Of a DNA stretch of 64,000 nt, positions 33,052 to 41,452 are shown in pieces. Location: the NCBI GenBank assembly GCA_039810245.1, contig JBDHWQ010000001.1, forward strand, positions 62,001 to 126,000, in the 5' to 3' direction. The translations under genes were made by a program, and so were the position numbers. Below the pieces are notes generated by a model. The model ran no database searches, was not told where the DNA came from, and saw only the letters and a program-made list of their open reading frames with translations. The DNA comes from CALDSL01 sp039810245 (GTDB lineage: Bacteria > Chloroflexota > Anaerolineae > Anaerolineales > Anaerolineaceae). Numbering within the stretch: position 1 is the first letter of the stretch; each line of letters opens with the position of its first letter.

Positions 33052-34123
33052 TACGCTGGATGCCGGCGGCGCAGAGCGCGTGGCGGTCAATCTGGCTAAC
33101 GCGCTGGCGCTGCGCGGATGGGAATCACACCTGTGCGCCACCCGGCGCGGCGGCCCGCTGCAAACCGAGATTGCTTCCACCGTACAGATCCATCTACTGC
33201 GGCGCAAAAACCGGTATGATGTTGCTGCCATCCTGCGGCTGGTGCGTTATATACGCGCTGAGCGAGTGCAGATTGTCCACGCGCACAGCAGCTCGCTGTT
33301 CCTGGGGGCTATCGCGGCCCGGCTGGCGGGCTGCAAGCTGGTATGGCATGATCATTTTGGCAAAGGGGACACAGATCATCGTTCACCATTTATGTATCAA
33401 GTGTTCGCAACCAGAATTGACGCCGCATTTGCAGTTACCCAGGCATTGGCCAGTGAATCTAATAAGAGATTTCATATTCCTGGTCAGAAGGTAGTTTATC
33501 TACCAAACTTTTTGCTTTCGAATAACACTCCAGTGTCCCCGGTAGAAATTCCAGGCCACCGTGGGGGACGACTTATTTGCGTGGCGAACATTCGCTTACA
33601 AAAAGATCAGCTCGGGCTGCTTCAGGCATTTCGGACGGTGCGCGCGCAGCGGCCGGATGCACACCTGCTGCTGGCCGGCGCGCCGGTCGAGCCGGAGTAT
33701 GCGCGCCAGGTCCAGGATGCCATCGCAGCAATGGAACTGTCGAGCAGCGTCACCCTGCTGGGCAGGCGCGGTGATGTGTCGGCCGTGCTGACCGGTTGCG
33801 ACATCGCGGTACTGCCATCGCGCTCGGAAGGATTCCCACTCACGCTGCTGGAATACGGTCAGGCCGGGCTGCCGGTGGTTGCCACGCGCGTGGGCCAGTG
33901 CGCAGAAATACTCGATGAGGGTAATGCCGGGCTGCTGGTGCCGCCGCTCAACCCGGACCAACTGGCCGCGGCCGTCCTGCGCCTGCTGGATGACCCGCAC
34001 CTGGCGCGCAGCCTGGGGGAGCGCTTGCGCAGGCGTACCCAAACGGTGTATTCTCAAGATACTATCCTGTGCCAGGTCGAAACCATCTACCACGCCGTTC
34101 TTCAAGGAACCACGATCGCATGA
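33026..34123 (+). CDS. Family 4 glycosyltransferase with internal composition dip
   Basis: A 365-residue GT4 enzyme. AVLQLIDTLDAGGAERVAVN is the classic GT4 start; RLICVANIRLQKDQLGLLQA opens the second domain and DIAVLPSRSEGFPLTLLE holds the donor-binding motif. I chose ATG 33026, which gives that conserved start, over a longer frame inside the upstream gene. Coding DNA between about 33345 and 33590 (residues about 107-188) is visibly poorer in GC (25 of 60 at 33361-33420) than either side, marking a possible replaced internal segment. Confidence 0.87.
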   Translation: MPAVLQLIDTLDAGGAERVAVNLANALALRGWESHLCATRRGGPLQTEIASTVQIHLLRRKNRYDVAAILRLVRYIRAERVQIVHAHSSSLFLGAIAARLAGCKLVWHDHFGKGDTDHRSPFMYQVFATRIDAAFAVTQALASESNKRFHIPGQKVVYLPNFLLSNNTPVSPVEIPGHRGGRLICVANIRLQKDQLGLLQAFRTVRAQRPDAHLLLAGAPVEPEYARQVQDAIAAMELSSSVTLLGRRGDVSAVLTGCDIAVLPSRSEGFPLTLLEYGQAGLPVVATRVGQCAEILDEGNAGLLVPPLNPDQLAAAVLRLLDDPHLARSLGERLRRRTQTVYSQDTILCQVETIYHAVLQGTTIA

Positions 34124-35487
34124 CATTACTGGCAAAACCTCAGAAGATCCAGACCAGCATGGTATTCAATAACACTACTCTGCTGGCATTTGCCGCTTTG
34201 CACGCGCCGCTGGCGCTGCTGCTGCACTACGTTCCCTTTACTTCCACCCTGCATGCCTGGGCCACACTGCTGGTTGCCGGGGTGGTTGCGTTCCGCTCGC
34301 AGGAGCCGCGCAAAGCCGTTTGGGTTGCTTGCTATATCTGCGGGGCGGAAGTTTTGTGGCGCATGACCGGTGCGCAAGTGTTTTACGAGATCGGTAAATA
34401 TGCCACGGTGGCCGTATTGGGGATTACCTACCTGCGCATGCGCCGCACGCAAAGCGTGGCGCTGCCCGTGGTATTTATGGCGCTGCTGATGTTATCGGTT
34501 CCGCTGACGGTCAGCGCCATGGACTGGCATTCCGCGCGCGACAACATCAGCTTTAACCTATCCGGGCCGCTGTGCCTGGCCGTTTCGGTCATGTTCTTTC
34601 GCCAGGTGGGCCTGCGGCCGGACGACCGCCGCCCGGCCACGTGGATGCTCGCCGCGCCGCTGATTTCCATCAGTGCGCTGATCGCAAACAGCATCCGCAG
34701 TGCGGAGTCGCTTCAATTCACTGATGAATCAAACTTTATCACCAGCGGCGGCTTTGGCCCCAACCAGGTATCGGCCATTATGGGGCTGGGCGCGGTCTTG
34801 TTGTTCATGCTCGCCATCCAGGACTCGAAATCGCGCTGGTCTGCGCTGCCGCTGGGTATCGGCTTCGTGGCATTGAGCGCCTTAACTTTCTCGCGGGGAG
34901 GCGTGTATAACACTGTCGCGGCCATGCTGTGCGCCAGCACGGTTTTCTTCCGTGATCAACGCCTGCGCGCGCCGTTTCTGGGCATTCTCACAGTTTTGCT
35001 GCTGGTAGGCGGCTTTTGGGTCTACCCGCGTTTGAATGAGTATACCGGTGGCATGGTCACCGAGCGTTTTCAGGATACCAATACTACCGGGCGCATGGAG
35101 ATTATGCAGGCCGAGTGGGAAACATTTCTGAACAACCCACTGCTGGGAACAGGTCCAGGAATGGGTAAGTTCGAGCGCTACCGGTTGATCGGCTTTATGG
35201 TGGCCTCACACACCGAATATACACGCATCATCGCGGAACATGGCATCCCCGGCGTGCTTGCGCTGGTCCTGATGTTCATCATGGCATGGAAAGCCGCCTG
35301 GCGCAACCGGTCCGGGTTGGCTCAGGCCTGGGCGGTGGCGCTGCTGGCCTGGTCCTTAATGGAAATGAGCCACGCGGCCATGCGCATCGCGGCAATTGGG
35401 TTTATGTTTGGCATGGCAACCGTTGCCAACCTGGCAGATGATGCTGAAGAAGTGGATGCAAAACCCCACACTGCTGTTCGTAAATAA
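34120..35487 (+). CDS. O-antigen polymerase/ligase family protein (Wzy/WaaL-like)
   Basis: A 455-residue protein with about eleven transmembrane segments. The long periplasm-side loop and the signature LLGTGPGMGKFERYRLIG followed by SHTEYTRIIAEHGIPGVLAL match the O-antigen ligase/polymerase fold, with a catalytic-type Arg/His/Glu cluster. It probably polymerises lipid-linked repeat units or ligates the chain. A Wzx flippase, which a Wzy pathway needs, is not in the window. ATG 34120 overlaps the preceding stop (ATGA). Confidence 0.82.
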   Translation: MTLLAKPQKIQTSMVFNNTTLLAFAALHAPLALLLHYVPFTSTLHAWATLLVAGVVAFRSQEPRKAVWVACYICGAEVLWRMTGAQVFYEIGKYATVAVLGITYLRMRRTQSVALPVVFMALLMLSVPLTVSAMDWHSARDNISFNLSGPLCLAVSVMFFRQVGLRPDDRRPATWMLAAPLISISALIANSIRSAESLQFTDESNFITSGGFGPNQVSAIMGLGAVLLFMLAIQDSKSRWSALPLGIGFVALSALTFSRGGVYNTVAAMLCASTVFFRDQRLRAPFLGILTVLLLVGGFWVYPRLNEYTGGMVTERFQDTNTTGRMEIMQAEWETFLNNPLLGTGPGMGKFERYRLIGFMVASHTEYTRIIAEHGIPGVLALVLMFIMAWKAAWRNRSGLAQAWAVALLAWSLMEMSHAAMRIAAIGFMFGMATVANLADDAEEVDAKPHTAVRK

Positions 35488-36475
35488 CTTCCTACCGGGC
35501 GGTTCGCATACTGCCAGCGCCGATCTGGCAGAAATGCTGGCCAAGAATGGCTGGCAGGTCATGCGCACATCCGGTTACCGCAACAAGGCACTGCGCATGG
35601 CGGATATGCTGCTCACCTGCCTGCGAGGTCAATATCAGGTGGCGGACATCGCTGTTTTCAGTGGCAGTGCTTTCCTGTGGGCAGAATGGACGGCTATCGT
35701 GAGCCAAGCAATTGGTAAGCCGGTCACGCTCAGCCTGCATGGCGGCAGCCTGCCACAATTTGCTGGTCAAAACCCGGCGCGGGTGCGGCGGCTGCTGGCG
35801 CGGGCGCAAGTTGTGACGGTGCCTTCCCAATACCTGTACGAATCGATGCTGGCGTATCGCTCAGACCTGACTATCATCCCCAATGGGCTGGATACTACCT
35901 GTTATGCCTACCGGCTGCGCGATCCGGCGCGTCCGCGGCTGGTCTGGCTGCGCGCCTTCCACCGCCTGTATCAGCCCATGCTGGTACCGCCGGTGCTGGC
36001 GCGGCTGCAAGGCGCTTTCCCTGATATACATATCCGCATGGTCGGCCCGGTGAAGGATGACAGCCTGTCGCGCACGCTGGCCGCGGCGGATGCGCTGGGT
36101 GTGCGCGAGCGCATTACCATCATCCCTGGTGTGCCCAAAGCGGCAGTACCGGCTGAGCTGGCGCAGGGGGATATCTTCCTCAATACCACTGATGCTGATA
36201 ACCAGCCAGTGAGCGTGCTGGAGGCCATGGCCAGCGGGCTGTGCGTGGTATCCACCAACGCCGGTGGGCTGCCGCATCTCATCCGTCATGGGGTGGATGG
36301 ACTGCTTTGCCCGCCAGGGGACGTGGACGCGCTGGCAACCGCGGTGCAGGAGGTGCTGACCATGCCTGGGCTGTCCGCGCGCCTGTCTGCCGGCGCGTGC
36401 GAGCGCGTTGTACAGATGGATTGGTCTGCGGTGCTGCCGCAGTGGGAGCAGCTGTTCCGGTCGGTAGCGCCATGA
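35456..36475 (+). CDS. Family 4 glycosyltransferase
   Basis: A 339-residue GT4 enzyme. TLLFVNNFLPGGSHTASADL begins the first domain, a histidine-bearing SLHGGSLPQF follows, and the donor site is in GDIFLNTTDADNQPVSVLEA with the next MASG. Starting at ATG 35456 it overlaps the polymerase gene by 32 nt; an ATG at 35441 is the alternative. Family role: retaining transfer of one sugar to the lipid-linked intermediate. ATGA overlap with the next gene. Confidence 0.83.
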   Translation: MQNPTLLFVNNFLPGGSHTASADLAEMLAKNGWQVMRTSGYRNKALRMADMLLTCLRGQYQVADIAVFSGSAFLWAEWTAIVSQAIGKPVTLSLHGGSLPQFAGQNPARVRRLLARAQVVTVPSQYLYESMLAYRSDLTIIPNGLDTTCYAYRLRDPARPRLVWLRAFHRLYQPMLVPPVLARLQGAFPDIHIRMVGPVKDDSLSRTLAAADALGVRERITIIPGVPKAAVPAELAQGDIFLNTTDADNQPVSVLEAMASGLCVVSTNAGGLPHLIRHGVDGLLCPPGDVDALATAVQEVLTMPGLSARLSAGACERVVQMDWSAVLPQWEQLFRSVAP

Positions 36476-37863
36476 ACCTGTTGAGCATATACCATTCTCT
36501 ACCCTACCCGTTCAAAATCGCAGTTGCCAGCGCGCGCGGCTACGCCCTGCGCCGCTGGCGCTACAGCCGTGACACCGAGCGATTGGTGGCCGAAGCATTG
36601 GAACGCGAGTACTGGCCCGCGGAGAAGCTGGCTGCCTGGCAGCAGGATCGCCTGGCCGAGACGCTGGAACACGCCACACGCAGCGTGCCTTATTACCGCG
36701 CGTACTGGGCCGAACAGCGCCGCAGTGGTGCGCGGCGTGCGATCGATATGCTGGAAAATTGGCCGGTGCTGACCAAAGCACAGGTGCGCGCGCAACCCGG
36801 GGCCTTTCTGGCGGATGACTACCATAAGGAACACCTGTACGTAGAGCATACCAGCGGAACTACCGGCACGCCGCTAACCCTGTGGCAGAGCCGCGAAGCG
36901 CTGGTAGCCTGGTATGCGCTGTTCGAGGCGCGCTGCCGGCGCTGGAACGGGGTTGATATGGCCTCGCGGTGGGGTATTTTTGGCGGGCAGATGGTGGCCG
37001 GCGCCAGCGCCACACAGCCGCCCTACTGGGTGTGGAACCAGGCGTTTTTGCAGCTTTACCTTTCTTCGTATCACTTATCAGCCCGCACAGTGGCAGACTA
37101 CCTGGACGCGCTACGCGCCTATCGGGTTCAGTACCTGTATGCCTACCCCTCGGCAATGGCGCTGATCGCGCAGCTCGCCACGGAAGCCAGGCTGGATGCG
37201 CCCCATCTGGTTGTCGCGATCGGCAACGCTGAACCGCTGCTGGACGGGCAGCGCGCAGCTATCAGCGCAGTGTTTGGTTGTGCAGTGCGCAGTAGTTATG
37301 GATTGTCGGAACAGGTGTGCGGCGCGAGTGAGTGCGCAGCCGGGCAACTGCACCTTTGGCCAGAAGCCGGGCTGTTGGAGGTTGTGGATATGGAAGGAGC
37401 GCAGCGCCTGCAGGACGGTCAGACTGGCCGTATGGTATCGACCGGCCTGCTTAACCCTGCCATGCCGCTCATCCGCTACGATACAGGAGATATAGGCTGC
37501 CTGTGTGGAAACCAGTCTGGGACCATTTGTGCCTGTGGCCGCTCTTTGCCGCTTCTGGGAGAGATAGAAGGGCGCACGGATGATAGCATCGTCACCCCCG
37601 ATGGGCGAAGGATTGGCCGCCTTGACCCGGTATTCAAAGCCGACTTTCCCATTCGCGAAGCACAGATCGTGCAATCGCTGCCAGACACGGTGGAAGTCTA
37701 TTATGCGCCAGCCGAAGGTTATACTGCCAAGCACCAGGTCGCCCTGGAAGCCCGCCTGCATGAACGGTTGGGTGAAATGCACATTATCTTTCACCAGGTA
37801 GACGCCATTCAACGCGGGCCAAATGGCAAATTCCGCGCGGTGATCTCGAAAATAAAACACTGA
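36472..37863 (+). CDS. PaaK/CapK-like adenylate-forming enzyme
   Basis: A 463-residue ANL-superfamily protein. The AMP/phosphate loop is EHTSGTTGTPLTLWQS at about residue 124, and SSYGLSEQVCG plus the Zn-like Cys set (CGASECAAG, CLCGNQSGTICACG) match the phenylacetate-CoA ligase / coenzyme F390 synthetase group, as in CapK of capsule loci. It would activate a carboxylic acid through an acyl-adenylate; in this setting it could supply an acyl decoration of the polymer. ATG 36472 overlaps the previous stop. Confidence 0.82.
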   Translation: MNLLSIYHSLPYPFKIAVASARGYALRRWRYSRDTERLVAEALEREYWPAEKLAAWQQDRLAETLEHATRSVPYYRAYWAEQRRSGARRAIDMLENWPVLTKAQVRAQPGAFLADDYHKEHLYVEHTSGTTGTPLTLWQSREALVAWYALFEARCRRWNGVDMASRWGIFGGQMVAGASATQPPYWVWNQAFLQLYLSSYHLSARTVADYLDALRAYRVQYLYAYPSAMALIAQLATEARLDAPHLVVAIGNAEPLLDGQRAAISAVFGCAVRSSYGLSEQVCGASECAAGQLHLWPEAGLLEVVDMEGAQRLQDGQTGRMVSTGLLNPAMPLIRYDTGDIGCLCGNQSGTICACGRSLPLLGEIEGRTDDSIVTPDGRRIGRLDPVFKADFPIREAQIVQSLPDTVEVYYAPAEGYTAKHQVALEARLHERLGEMHIIFHQVDAIQRGPNGKFRAVISKIKH

Positions 37864-37867
37864 AAGC

Positions 37868-38917
37868 ATGAATCTACTCCCCTTTGTCACGATCATAATT
37901 CCGGTGCGCAATGAAGCGCATTATATTGGCAGCTGCCTGCGCAGCATCCTGGAACAGGATTACCCGCATGAGCGCATGGAAATCCTCGTGGCTGATGGCA
38001 TGTCGACGGATAGCACGCAGCGCGTGGTGGAAGAAATCGCTACCACAGCGAGCTGCCCGGTGCGCTGCATCCCCAACCCGGGGCGCATCGTGCCTACCGG
38101 GATGAACCTGGCCTTGCGCCAGGCGCGGGGTGAGATCATTATCCGCGTGGACGGGCATTGCCAGGTGCTGCCGGGGTTTCTTTCCAATAATGTGCGCCAC
38201 CTGCTCGCCGGTGAAGCGGAAGGTGTGGGCGGGCCAATGCGCGCTATCGGCGAAACACCACTGGCCGAGACAATCGCCGTAGCCATGAGCTCTCTATTTG
38301 GCGTGGGTGGATCAGCCTTTCGCACACTGGAAGGTCTGACGCTCTATACGGATACGGTGCCTTTCCCGGCGTATGGGTGCGCAATCACCCGGCGGGTTGG
38401 ATTGTATGACGAAGAGCTGGTTCGCAACCAGGATGATGAATACAACTATCGCATTCGTGAAGCAGGCGGGCGCCTCTTGCTGGCAAACGATGTGCGCTCG
38501 GTATATTACAGCCGTGGCAGCCTGGGCAAGCTGTGGAAACAGTATTTCCAGTATGGCCTGTGGAAAGTGCGCGTGCTGCAAAAGCACCCGCGCCAGATGA
38601 GCCTGCGCCAGTTCGTCCCATTAGCATTCGTGCTGGCGCTGGCAGGGGCCGCGCTGGCGGCGCTGCTGAGCTCGTGGGGCGGCGCCCTGCTGGGGCTTGT
38701 GCTGGGTGCATATATGGCTGCCAACCTGGCCGCATCCATCTATACGGCTGTGCGGCGTGGATGGCGCTTCCTGCCGCTGCTGCCGGTGTGCTTCGCCATC
38801 CTGCACCTGAGCTATGGGCTGGGGTTCCTGGCCGGCCTGGGGAAATTCTGGAACCGTTGGAACGATAAGGCTGGCCGCGTGCCGGCATGGAGCAGCGTGG
38901 GTGAACAAAACGGATGA
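37868..38917 (+). CDS. ExoA-like family 2 glycosyltransferase
   Basis: A 349-residue GT2 enzyme with FVTIIIPVRNEAHYIGSCLR, MSTDSTQRVVEEI and IIIRVDGHCQVLPGFL; RNQDDEYNYRIREAGGRLLL matches the succinoglycan ExoA type. Two or three hydrophobic segments in the last 90 residues anchor it to the membrane. It probably adds an early sugar to the lipid carrier. It starts 4 nt after the PaaK-like stop and overlaps the methyltransferase by 17 nt. Confidence 0.85.
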   Translation: MNLLPFVTIIIPVRNEAHYIGSCLRSILEQDYPHERMEILVADGMSTDSTQRVVEEIATTASCPVRCIPNPGRIVPTGMNLALRQARGEIIIRVDGHCQVLPGFLSNNVRHLLAGEAEGVGGPMRAIGETPLAETIAVAMSSLFGVGGSAFRTLEGLTLYTDTVPFPAYGCAITRRVGLYDEELVRNQDDEYNYRIREAGGRLLLANDVRSVYYSRGSLGKLWKQYFQYGLWKVRVLQKHPRQMSLRQFVPLAFVLALAGAALAALLSSWGGALLGLVLGAYMAANLAASIYTAVRRGWRFLPLLPVCFAILHLSYGLGFLAGLGKFWNRWNDKAGRVPAWSSVGEQNG

Positions 38918-39608
38918 CCTGCAGCGCATGCGCGCCGAATACGACCGCCGCCGGCACGCGGCGGGCGGGAATATGCGTTACTCGGTTTTCAACCTGGCGT
39001 ACCTGTTCACTATCCAGCAGCGCCAGCGAGCCGTGCTGGCCGCGTTGAGCCGGTATGGCATCTCCAGCCTGACGGGGCAGCGCATTCTAGAAGTGGGTTG
39101 CGGCAGCGGCGGCGTACTGCTGGAATACCAGGCAGCCGGCGCAGCGCCCGAATACCTGGCCGGCGTAGACCTGTTGTTCGATCCACTGGTGCAGGCACGG
39201 CGCAAGCTGAGCGCCAGCACGCTGGCCTGCGCCGACGGCCAGCACCTGCCTTTTGCCGGCGCCAGTTTTGACCTGGTTCTACAATACACCGCTTTTTCCT
39301 CGGTACTGGACAGCCAAATCCGCGCGCGCATGGCTGGTGAGATCTTGCGCGTGCTCAAACCGGGCGGCCAGGTGGTGTGGTATGACTTCTGGTGGAACCC
39401 TACCAACCCGCAAACCCGCGGGATACGCCCGGCAGAGATCCGCGCGCTATTTCCCGGCTGCAGCGCGCGCGTGCGCAAGATCACCCTGGCTCCGCCTATC
39501 GCGCGGCGGCTGGTGCCTATCTCCTGGGGTATGGGTCTGATGCTCGAGTCGGTGCAACTTTTCAACACGCATTACCTCGTGTTTCTGCAAAAACCAAAAT
39601 CTGCTTAA
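38901..39608 (+). CDS. Class I SAM-dependent methyltransferase
   Basis: A 235-residue methyltransferase. ILEVGCGSGGVLLEYQAAGA is motif I, CADGQHLPFAGASFDLVLQY covers motifs II-III and EILRVLKPGGQVVWYDFWW the post-motif strand. GTG 38901, overlapping the previous stop, gives a sensible N-terminus; an upstream in-frame start within the GT2 gene is less likely. The target may be a polymer sugar or the lipid carrier. The 138-nt gap after it holds a small hairpin and a promoter-like box but no gene. Confidence 0.8.
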   Translation: MNKTDDLQRMRAEYDRRRHAAGGNMRYSVFNLAYLFTIQQRQRAVLAALSRYGISSLTGQRILEVGCGSGGVLLEYQAAGAAPEYLAGVDLLFDPLVQARRKLSASTLACADGQHLPFAGASFDLVLQYTAFSSVLDSQIRARMAGEILRVLKPGGQVVWYDFWWNPTNPQTRGIRPAEIRALFPGCSARVRKITLAPPIARRLVPISWGMGLMLESVQLFNTHYLVFLQKPKSA

Positions 39609-39688
39609 CCTGGCGGCACGCTCCATGCATCGATACCCGTTTTCTACTCTGGTGTTACCAGATTGAAAACAATCCTGGGCATCTGGCG

Positions 39689-39697
39689 TGCTACAAT
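39689..39697 (+). promoter_or_regulatory. Extended -10 promoter before the priming transferase
   Basis: TGCTACAAT (TGn plus TACAAT at 39692-39697) resembles the extended -10 at 13434 and would start transcription near 39704, upstream of the second transcription unit of the locus. Confidence 0.4.
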
Positions 39698-39746
39698 GCA
39701 TTCAGTAATTTCCGAACTGGCTGTAGGTTGTATGAATGTGTAGAAG

Positions 39747-41444
39747 ATGAGTGAGACAACCGCTGCGTTTTCTCCCGATATTTCGACAGCAGGACCCGGT
39801 ATGCCGCCGGCCTGGTTGGCAGCCATAGATGCATTTCTGCGCCGTGGGCTGGATATATGCGCCTCGATCTTTGGCCTGCTGGTGTTGGCACCATTTTTTA
39901 TCTGGATCGCGATCCGCATCCGCCAGGATTCACCCGGACCGATCTTTTATCGCGGGCCGCGCATCGGACGCTTTGGTAAGAACTTTGGCATCCTCAAGTT
40001 CCGCACCATGCACGAGCGCCCTGAAAGCTACCGCGGCGCTCTGGTGACGGCGCGAGACGATCCGCGCATTACGCCATTTGGCGCCTGGTTGCGCAATACC
40101 AAGATCAATGAGCTGCCGCAATTATGGAATGTGCTGGTGGGCGACATGAGCCTGGTCGGTCCGCGCCCCGAGGATCCCAAGATCGCCGAAAACTGGCCGG
40201 CCAGCGTGCGTTCGATGCTGCTTAAAGTGCGCCCGGGCATCACCAGCCCCGCAACCATCCTGTACCGCGATGAGGAAGCGTTCCTGCAAAGTCATCATTC
40301 GGTTATGGATGATTACCTACGCGATATCATGCCGTCCAAGCTGCGCCTGGACACGCTATACATCAAAAACCGCTCGATCCTCACCGACCTGGACATCGTT
40401 TTCTGGACAGTGGTGGTACTGCTGCCATACATCAAGCGTATCCCCATCCCGCAGCATCGCCTATATTGGGGGCCGTTGGCAATCTTTACCAGCCGGTACT
40501 TATCCTGGTTCCTCATCGATGCGCTGATTGCTTTTTCAGCGATCGGTCTGACCGGCCTGATCTGGCGCACCAGCGGCCCGCTGGATATTGGCGTGCTTCC
40601 GTCGATCGGCCTGGCGCTGATCGTCTCGGTGTTGTTCAGCGTGATCAATGCACTGTTGGGCTTATACGCGGTGGAATGGAGCCGCGCCCCGGCGTCGGAT
40701 ACGTTCAACCTGGGCCTGTCCATTACCGTGGCCACGATGGTAATCTTGTTCCCGCTCAGCTATTTCATTCCGGAGTTCGGACTGCTGCCGGGCGGCCTGA
40801 TCATTGTGTCGGCGGTGCTCTCGCTGGCCGGATTTATTACCGTACGCTACAAAGAACGCCTGCTGACCGGGCTGGCTACGCGCTGGCTGAATTTCCGCAG
40901 CGGGGCCAGCGCCATCGGCGAGCGCATCCTGATTGTTGGAGCGGGAGAAAACAGCCAGGTGGCCACCTGGTTCTTGCGCCAGAGCAAGCTGGCAAACGCC
41001 TTCACCGTGGTTGGCATGGTGGATGACGATCCGCGCAAGCTGGGTCTGAAATACGATGGCAATCGCGTGATCGGCACCACGCGACAGATCCCCGAGCTGG
41101 CAAAGAAATATGATATTGGAGTAATTTTTTACACGATCACCAATATCTCCAAAGCAGACCGGCTGGCCATCCTGGCGCGCTGCGCTGAGTGCGAGGCGAT
41201 TGTGGCTGTGCTGCCGGATATGCTTGAAACGCTGCAAGAGCGCTTTGTCATTGCCAATACGATTATCGACTTTCGTGAGGAACCACGCGAGAATGAAATT
41301 GACCCGGTGCTGCTGGCCGAGCTGGATGCACTGGCCCAGGCGGAAAAATGGGACGCGTTGAAAGATCGCCTGGCTGAGCTGCGCATGTTCGGTGGAACAA
41401 ATTCTGTCGCCAATCGTTATCCATTGCATAGAGACCAGCGATAA
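39747..41444 (+). CDS. Priming sugar-phosphate transferase fused to a FlaA1/WcaJ-type N-domain, inverted order
   Basis: A 565-residue membrane protein. Residues about 30-225 are a complete bacterial sugar transferase (PF02397-type): one membrane helix, then GPIFYRGPRIGRFGKNFGIL, FRTM, and GDMSLVGPRPEDP. Residues about 250-375 hold four transmembrane segments, followed by a Rossmann domain (ERILIVGAGENSQVATWFLR, VVGMVDDDPRKLGLK) of the CoA_binding_3 type. In WbaP/WcaJ the four helices and this Rossmann domain come first and the transferase last; here the order is reversed. It should transfer a sugar-1-phosphate to undecaprenyl phosphate. There is no stop or low-complexity junction suggesting misassembly. 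Confidence 0.8.
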   Translation: MSETTAAFSPDISTAGPGMPPAWLAAIDAFLRRGLDICASIFGLLVLAPFFIWIAIRIRQDSPGPIFYRGPRIGRFGKNFGILKFRTMHERPESYRGALVTARDDPRITPFGAWLRNTKINELPQLWNVLVGDMSLVGPRPEDPKIAENWPASVRSMLLKVRPGITSPATILYRDEEAFLQSHHSVMDDYLRDIMPSKLRLDTLYIKNRSILTDLDIVFWTVVVLLPYIKRIPIPQHRLYWGPLAIFTSRYLSWFLIDALIAFSAIGLTGLIWRTSGPLDIGVLPSIGLALIVSVLFSVINALLGLYAVEWSRAPASDTFNLGLSITVATMVILFPLSYFIPEFGLLPGGLIIVSAVLSLAGFITVRYKERLLTGLATRWLNFRSGASAIGERILIVGAGENSQVATWFLRQSKLANAFTVVGMVDDDPRKLGLKYDGNRVIGTTRQIPELAKKYDIGVIFYTITNISKADRLAILARCAECEAIVAVLPDMLETLQERFVIANTIIDFREEPRENEIDPVLLAELDALAQAEKWDALKDRLAELRMFGGTNSVANRYPLHRDQR

Positions 41445-41452
41445 AGGAAAGC

